A DNA stretch of 64,000 nt from UBA4744 sp963717135 (GTDB lineage Bacteria; Actinomycetota; Acidimicrobiia; Spongiisociales; UBA4744): contig CAVQVN010000009.1 in the NCBI GenBank assembly GCA_963717135.1, positions 558,001 to 622,000 on the forward strand, given 5' to 3'. Of the stretch, positions 60,278-64,000 are shown one piece after another. A program made the translations under genes and the position numbers. Every line of letters starts with the position of its first letter. Position 1 is the stretch's first letter. The notes beneath the pieces were generated by a model. It was given only the letters and a program-made list of their open reading frames with translations, was not told the DNA's origin and did not search any database.

Positions 60278-62838
60278 ATTCGACCCATCCGGCCGCCGGC
60301 CAGAACTCGCTCCGCCCACCGGGCTATCCGGGGACGATCGATCTTCGAGTTGTGACGCCGGTCGACGGGAATCGAGGGGACGGACAGCACGGCGGCCACA
60401 TCCGCCGGGCCCACCTCGGATCTGATCAGGTCGGCCAAACCCTGATCTGTCAGACCGGCCCGCCGTTGGCCGGCCGCCGGGACCACGACCACGACCAGCA
60501 CCTGAGCTCCGTCCGGACCCACCCCGACCGCGGCTGCCTGGGCTACTTCGGGAAGGGCCGAGACTGAGTGTTCAATCCCGACCGGGGTGACCGGACCCGC
60601 GGCCGTCGTCACGATGTCTCCCATCCGGCCCTCAATCCACAGCCGCCCGGTCCGGTCGAGGTGACCGACATCTCCGCTGCGGTGCCAGCCGGCCGGTTGC
60701 GACGCAAAGTGCTGCGTCATCCAAAGCCGGTCGTAACCATCTCGCATGTGGGCGGCCCGGATGCACACTTCGCCGACCACGTCGCTCTCGCTCGATAGGA
60801 CCGCGGTAGCTCTACCTTGGGGATCGAGCGGAGCGATCGCCACCTCGGCTCCCTCCACCGGATACCCAACGCACACTCCGTTGCCCGGGCCAAGCTCCTC
60901 GATCTCACCGAGGCTGATGTCCGCTACGGGTAACACCTCCGTCATGCCGTAGGGGGTGTGGGCTTCAGCATTGGGCATGACCTCGACTGCCGAGCGCAGA
61001 ACCCCGGCAGGGACCGGCGCCCCGGCCGACATCACCAACCGGACCCCCTGCAGCGCCGCAGTCTGCTCGGATGACAGACCGTGGGCAGTCGCCGCGACGT
61101 TGGTGAGGGCGGCAGGAGACGCGAACACCAACGTCGCCCGTATTGCCTGCACGGCCTCAGCCAGGGCTGGAGCGGTCAGTCGGCCCGGAGCAGCCACGTC
61201 CACGTCGGGAACCACCGAGGGAATCCCCATGATCGGCCCGAACAGAGCGAAAGGCCCGAAGGCGGCCACCAGGCGGTCGCGGCTCTGGATGTCGAAGAGC
61301 GCCACGAGGGCATCTCGCTGGGCTTGCAGTTGGTGGTGGCGGTAGGCGACGCCTTTAGCCGGCCCGGTGGCACCGGACGTGAACCCGATCCCGGCCTGGT
61401 CGAGGGAGGTCGGTGGGGTCGGCAGCGGTCGACCCCCGCCCCGCCGCCGAAGATCATCAAGTGTGGTTTGCACCTTCAACAAGCTCGCCACAGCCGGGGC
61501 CAGTGACTCGGTCGAGATGCGGATTCCCGGCCAACCCAGGCTTCGGGCCGCCACCAGAGCCCGGGGAATCCCGATCAGGTAGGCCGGATTGGCGCTGCCC
61601 AGAGCCCGGCTCATCCCCCGCGGCCCCAGGCCGGCGTCGGCGACAACGACAACCGCACCAATCCGCCAACAAGCGAAGACGCACACCGCCAGATCGATCC
61701 CCGGCGGCACCATCAATGCGACCCGGTCGCTCTTGGCAACGCCCAACTCGACCAGTCCGGCCGCTATTCGCTCGATCTCGGCGTGTAGCCGGGCGAAGGT
61801 GATCCGAGTTCCGGCCCGGCCCATCTCGACCATTGCGATCTCATCATTTTCTGCCTGCTGGTCGAGGGCGGCCCATATCGGGACTCGCTCGGGAACCGGC
61901 GGGGCCGACTCGTCCTGACGATTGAGCCGGGCAACCCAGGCGTGCACCGCGGAGGCCACATCGGCGTCTTCGGGAAGAAGGTGGCCGGCGCCTTCGAACC
62001 GGTGGATCTCCGCAGCAAGTAGGCGCCCCGCCAGATCGCGCAAGTACAGATCGGAGAAGACCGGATCGGACGGACCCCACAGCAGCAACGCCGGCACTTG
62101 GGCAAGGTCTGCCAGACCCCCGGCTACTTCGTCCAGGGCGCGACGGCTTGGATGATCGCCGCTGAGCGGAATGTCCTCGACAAAAGCCCCGATGCCGGTT
62201 CTGCGATCGGCAGTTAGGTACGGAGCCTGGTAGGCCTCCCGAATCGGCCGGGCGAGCCGGGGCCGGGCCAGGGCAACCGCACCGCGGATGAAGGCCGGCG
62301 TGGCAACGCACGCTCTCTCGAGTACGCCACCGGTCTTCACCATCCTTATCAAGTGGGGTGGCGGCGAGCCGGCAGGTTGGTGAACCGCCGTATTCATCAA
62401 CACGATTCCCGCCACCTGACTGCGATGACGCTCGGCCCAGCCGAGCGAAATCGGACCGCCCCAGTCGTGGGCAACCGTCACCACCGGTCCGGTCAGGTCG
62501 AGCGCCTCGGTCAGAGCCCCCAGATCCTCGATGCGTTGTTCCAATCGACGAACGGTCCCGGTACGTTCCGAATATCCCATGTCGAGCTGGTCCATCGCCA
62601 CCACTCTTATGGTTGGCGGGGCCTGGGCGAACAGGCCGCGCCAGAGATATGACCAGGTGGGATTGCCGTGGACACAGAGCAGGGTGAGGATTGGATCGAC
62701 TGCCTGGTTGTCGAGAACGTGCCAGGTTCGATCCGTCCCGTCCACGCCCGGGGTCGTTATCAAACGCGACCATTGCGGGTCAAGGCCGGGGAGCCCCTCT
62801 GGGGGCCGGCCGGCCGGGGCAGTCGTATCGGAGTTCAC
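60274..62838 (-). CDS. oleBC: OleBC fusion: beta-lactone decarboxylase and beta-lactone synthetase
   Basis: An 854-residue bifunctional protein. GTG at 62838 overlaps the oleA stop (GTGA), fixing the start; the longer frame is antisense-phase extension. Residues 1-310 are an alpha/beta hydrolase of the haloalkane-dehalogenase type with nucleophile D125 in AHDWGG, D258 and H286 completing the triad, as in OleB. Residues about 320-854 are an AMP-dependent synthetase, GFTSGATGPAKG at 485-496 and a WHRSGDVGHLD motif, as in OleC. OleC cyclises the OleD product to a cis-beta-lactone and OleB decarboxylates it to the alkene. OleB-OleC fusions are known in actinobacteria such as Micrococcus. Confidence 0.92.
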   Translation of the reverse strand: MNSDTTAPAGRPPEGLPGLDPQWSRLITTPGVDGTDRTWHVLDNQAVDPILTLLCVHGNPTWSYLWRGLFAQAPPTIRVVAMDQLDMGYSERTGTVRRLEQRIEDLGALTEALDLTGPVVTVAHDWGGPISLGWAERHRSQVAGIVLMNTAVHQPAGSPPPHLIRMVKTGGVLERACVATPAFIRGAVALARPRLARPIREAYQAPYLTADRRTGIGAFVEDIPLSGDHPSRRALDEVAGGLADLAQVPALLLWGPSDPVFSDLYLRDLAGRLLAAEIHRFEGAGHLLPEDADVASAVHAWVARLNRQDESAPPVPERVPIWAALDQQAENDEIAMVEMGRAGTRITFARLHAEIERIAAGLVELGVAKSDRVALMVPPGIDLAVCVFACWRIGAVVVVADAGLGPRGMSRALGSANPAYLIGIPRALVAARSLGWPGIRISTESLAPAVASLLKVQTTLDDLRRRGGGRPLPTPPTSLDQAGIGFTSGATGPAKGVAYRHHQLQAQRDALVALFDIQSRDRLVAAFGPFALFGPIMGIPSVVPDVDVAAPGRLTAPALAEAVQAIRATLVFASPAALTNVAATAHGLSSEQTAALQGVRLVMSAGAPVPAGVLRSAVEVMPNAEAHTPYGMTEVLPVADISLGEIEELGPGNGVCVGYPVEGAEVAIAPLDPQGRATAVLSSESDVVGEVCIRAAHMRDGYDRLWMTQHFASQPAGWHRSGDVGHLDRTGRLWIEGRMGDIVTTAAGPVTPVGIEHSVSALPEVAQAAAVGVGPDGAQVLVVVVVPAAGQRRAGLTDQGLADLIRSEVGPADVAAVLSVPSIPVDRRHNSKIDRPRIARWAERVLAGGRMGRI

Positions 62839-63854
62839 CAGATCAGTTCGATCCCCATGGCGTTGATGCCGGATCCGATTCCCAGCAGCAGCACCCTGTC
62901 TCCGGATTGGAGGGAGTCGGACTCGCGGGACAACGTGATGGGTATCGAGGCCGGGCCGACATTGCCGAGCACGGGAAACGTCAGTGGGACCTTGGCCAGG
63001 TCGATTCCCAGACGCTCGCACAGAAGAGTGGTGTGGACCTGTGAGATCTGGTGGAGGATGTAGCGATCGATCTCCAGCCAACCCAGCTCTTCAGCATCGC
63101 CCCAGCCCAGCTTGGAGACCTGCAATCCGGCGTCCAGGAGAGCTTTGGTGTCCGTGCGCATCTGGTCGAGGCTCCCGACGCACAGGTTGTGATAGCTGGT
63201 ATCGGCCCGAGCCACCCCGCCCACAATCTGGTGGCTCCCGGGATTGTCGGAATGTCGACCCACCACCGCCGCCGCACCGCCAGATCCCAGTGTGAGCGAT
63301 GCAAACTCGGCAAACAGGTCTTCCATGGTCGCGTCGGGGCCGGAGAGCCGCGCCAGAGTCGTTTCCTGGAGCTGGCGACTCCCCTCGCCGTCGACGATCA
63401 GCGCGTAATTGATCTGGCCGCTATCGATCATGTTGCCTGCCACCTGCAGCGCATTGATGAAACCGAGGCAGGCATTGGAGAGATCAAAGTTGAGACACCA
63501 GCTGGGGAGGTCCAGGGCATCGTGGACCGTGACTGCAGATGATGGTTCCAACCGATCGCGGCAAACCGAAGTGTCTATCAACAAGCCGATTTGATCGACC
63601 CGCACCCCGCTGGCTTCGATCGCTTTCAACCCGGCCGCCGCAGCCGCATCGGTATAACGGTATCCCTCCGGCCACCAGCGTCGCTCTTTGATTCCGGCCA
63701 GGCTTTCCAGCAGTCCCGCCTGAGCTCCCACCCGCTCGTAGGTTTCGGTCAGCATCTCGTCGAATTGAGCCGAGGTGACCACCTCAGGTGCGTCGACATG
63801 GGCAATAGAAACAAGAGCGGTGTCGGTCAATCTGAAGGAGGCGTTGCCGGACAT
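62835..63854 (-). CDS. oleA: OleA-type acyl-CoA head-to-head condensing thiolase
   Basis: A 339-residue thiolase-superfamily protein. The ATG at 63854 is preferred over the TTG one codon upstream. The catalytic Cys129 is in LSNACLGFINAL, His268 in ILHQISQVH, and Asn298 in LGNVGPAS, matching the KAS III/OleA triad. OleA condenses two fatty acyl-CoA chains to a 2-alkyl-3-ketoacid, the first step of long-chain olefin synthesis. The upstream 5' region has no strong Shine-Dalgarno. First gene of oleA-oleBC-oleD. Confidence 0.92.
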   Translation of the reverse strand: MSGNASFRLTDTALVSIAHVDAPEVVTSAQFDEMLTETYERVGAQAGLLESLAGIKERRWWPEGYRYTDAAAAAGLKAIEASGVRVDQIGLLIDTSVCRDRLEPSSAVTVHDALDLPSWCLNFDLSNACLGFINALQVAGNMIDSGQINYALIVDGEGSRQLQETTLARLSGPDATMEDLFAEFASLTLGSGGAAAVVGRHSDNPGSHQIVGGVARADTSYHNLCVGSLDQMRTDTKALLDAGLQVSKLGWGDAEELGWLEIDRYILHQISQVHTTLLCERLGIDLAKVPLTFPVLGNVGPASIPITLSRESDSLQSGDRVLLLGIGSGINAMGIELIW

Positions 63855-64000
63855 CAAAGGGTCTTTCTAAAAGGATTCGAACGATTCTCGCACGATGTGG
63901 GTCTATTTGGGCGAATCGGGCCGGTCCGGCACCGCCAGATCACCAGATGGTTTGGGATCGTTGAACAGATCGGGGGCAGATGAACAGGGGGATGCTCAGC
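63855..64000. other. Probable ole upstream region, no gene seen
   Basis: The last 146 bp precede oleA. On the minus strand a 31-codon open stretch ends D-L-F-N-D-P-K-P-S-G-D-L-A-V-P-D-R-P-D-S-P-K then stop (about 63907), but it begins right after another stop at the window edge, so no gene end can be supported. A promoter for the ole operon is expected here; no clear -10/-35 pair was recognised. Confidence 0.3.

Overview
The window reads as chromosomal DNA of a high-GC actinobacterium, most likely from Acidimicrobiia or a close relative. The inference rests on several things: G/C-ending codons and frequent GTG starts; F420 chemistry (a cofC-type guanylyltransferase and an LLM-class oxidoreductase); zinc-type anti-sigma and OmpR-type regulators; LigD-type polymerase and ligase genes; an oleA-oleBC-oleD cluster; and many secreted proteins with long Thr-rich linkers. 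No tRNA, rRNA, CRISPR array, prophage or insertion sequence with a transposase was found. The taxonomic call is inference only.

Layout. 0-4 kb: two tiny FlgM-like genes behind the GTPase gene ychF, divergent gpsA, and a DUF4349 lipoprotein. 4-13 kb: a DNA end-processing region on the minus strand (herA-like, a membrane protein, sbcD, sbcC, nurA-like), interrupted by a plus-strand DUF222/HNH gene and a repeat-rich gap. 13-20 kb: a secreted sugar-dehydrogenase-like lipoprotein, a PLP enzyme of sulfur amino acid metabolism, an MFS protein with a large insert, a LapA-domain protein and a CoA-disulfide-reductase-like flavoprotein. 20-30 kb: hydrolase, SNase-LTD lipoprotein, LEA-like protein, pruA, inorganic pyrophosphatase with an apparent frameshift near its end, an IF-2B-like small protein, divergent serC and aspC, an atypical MDR dehydrogenase and a second MFS protein. 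30-36 kb: a degenerate ADP-ribosylglycohydrolase homologue, a 920-residue lipid kinase/acyl-CoA synthetase fusion, an IF-2B family protein and an MscS channel.

36-47 kb: two overlapping dynamin-like GTPase genes facing a coiled-coil PD-(D/E)XK-like nuclease gene, a two-component system, a Thr-rich secreted protein, a RecB/Cas4-like nuclease, a VanW-family protein, a small Nfu-N-like protein and pyruvate kinase. 48-54 kb: convergent LigD-type polymerase and ATP-dependent ligase genes separated by a 52-bp tandem repeat array, then the F420-linked genes (LLM oxidoreductase; cofC, PIG-L deacetylase and glycerate 2-kinase as an overlapping operon). 54-59 kb: an orphan UgpC/MalK-type ATPase, an SDR lacking its catalytic Tyr, small membrane and lipoproteins, an ECF sigma/anti-sigma pair and a YdeI-like protein. 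59-64 kb: the ole operon for head-to-head condensation of fatty acyl chains to long-chain olefins.

At least ten intergenic gaps carry degenerate 7-nt tandem repeats (often CAGTNNN units on one side and ACTGNNN units on the other, around a short GC hairpin). They differ in sequence but keep the 7-nt phase. The most unusual protein-level items are the lipid kinase-acyl-CoA synthetase fusion and the dynamin-pair/nuclease/MscS neighbourhood.
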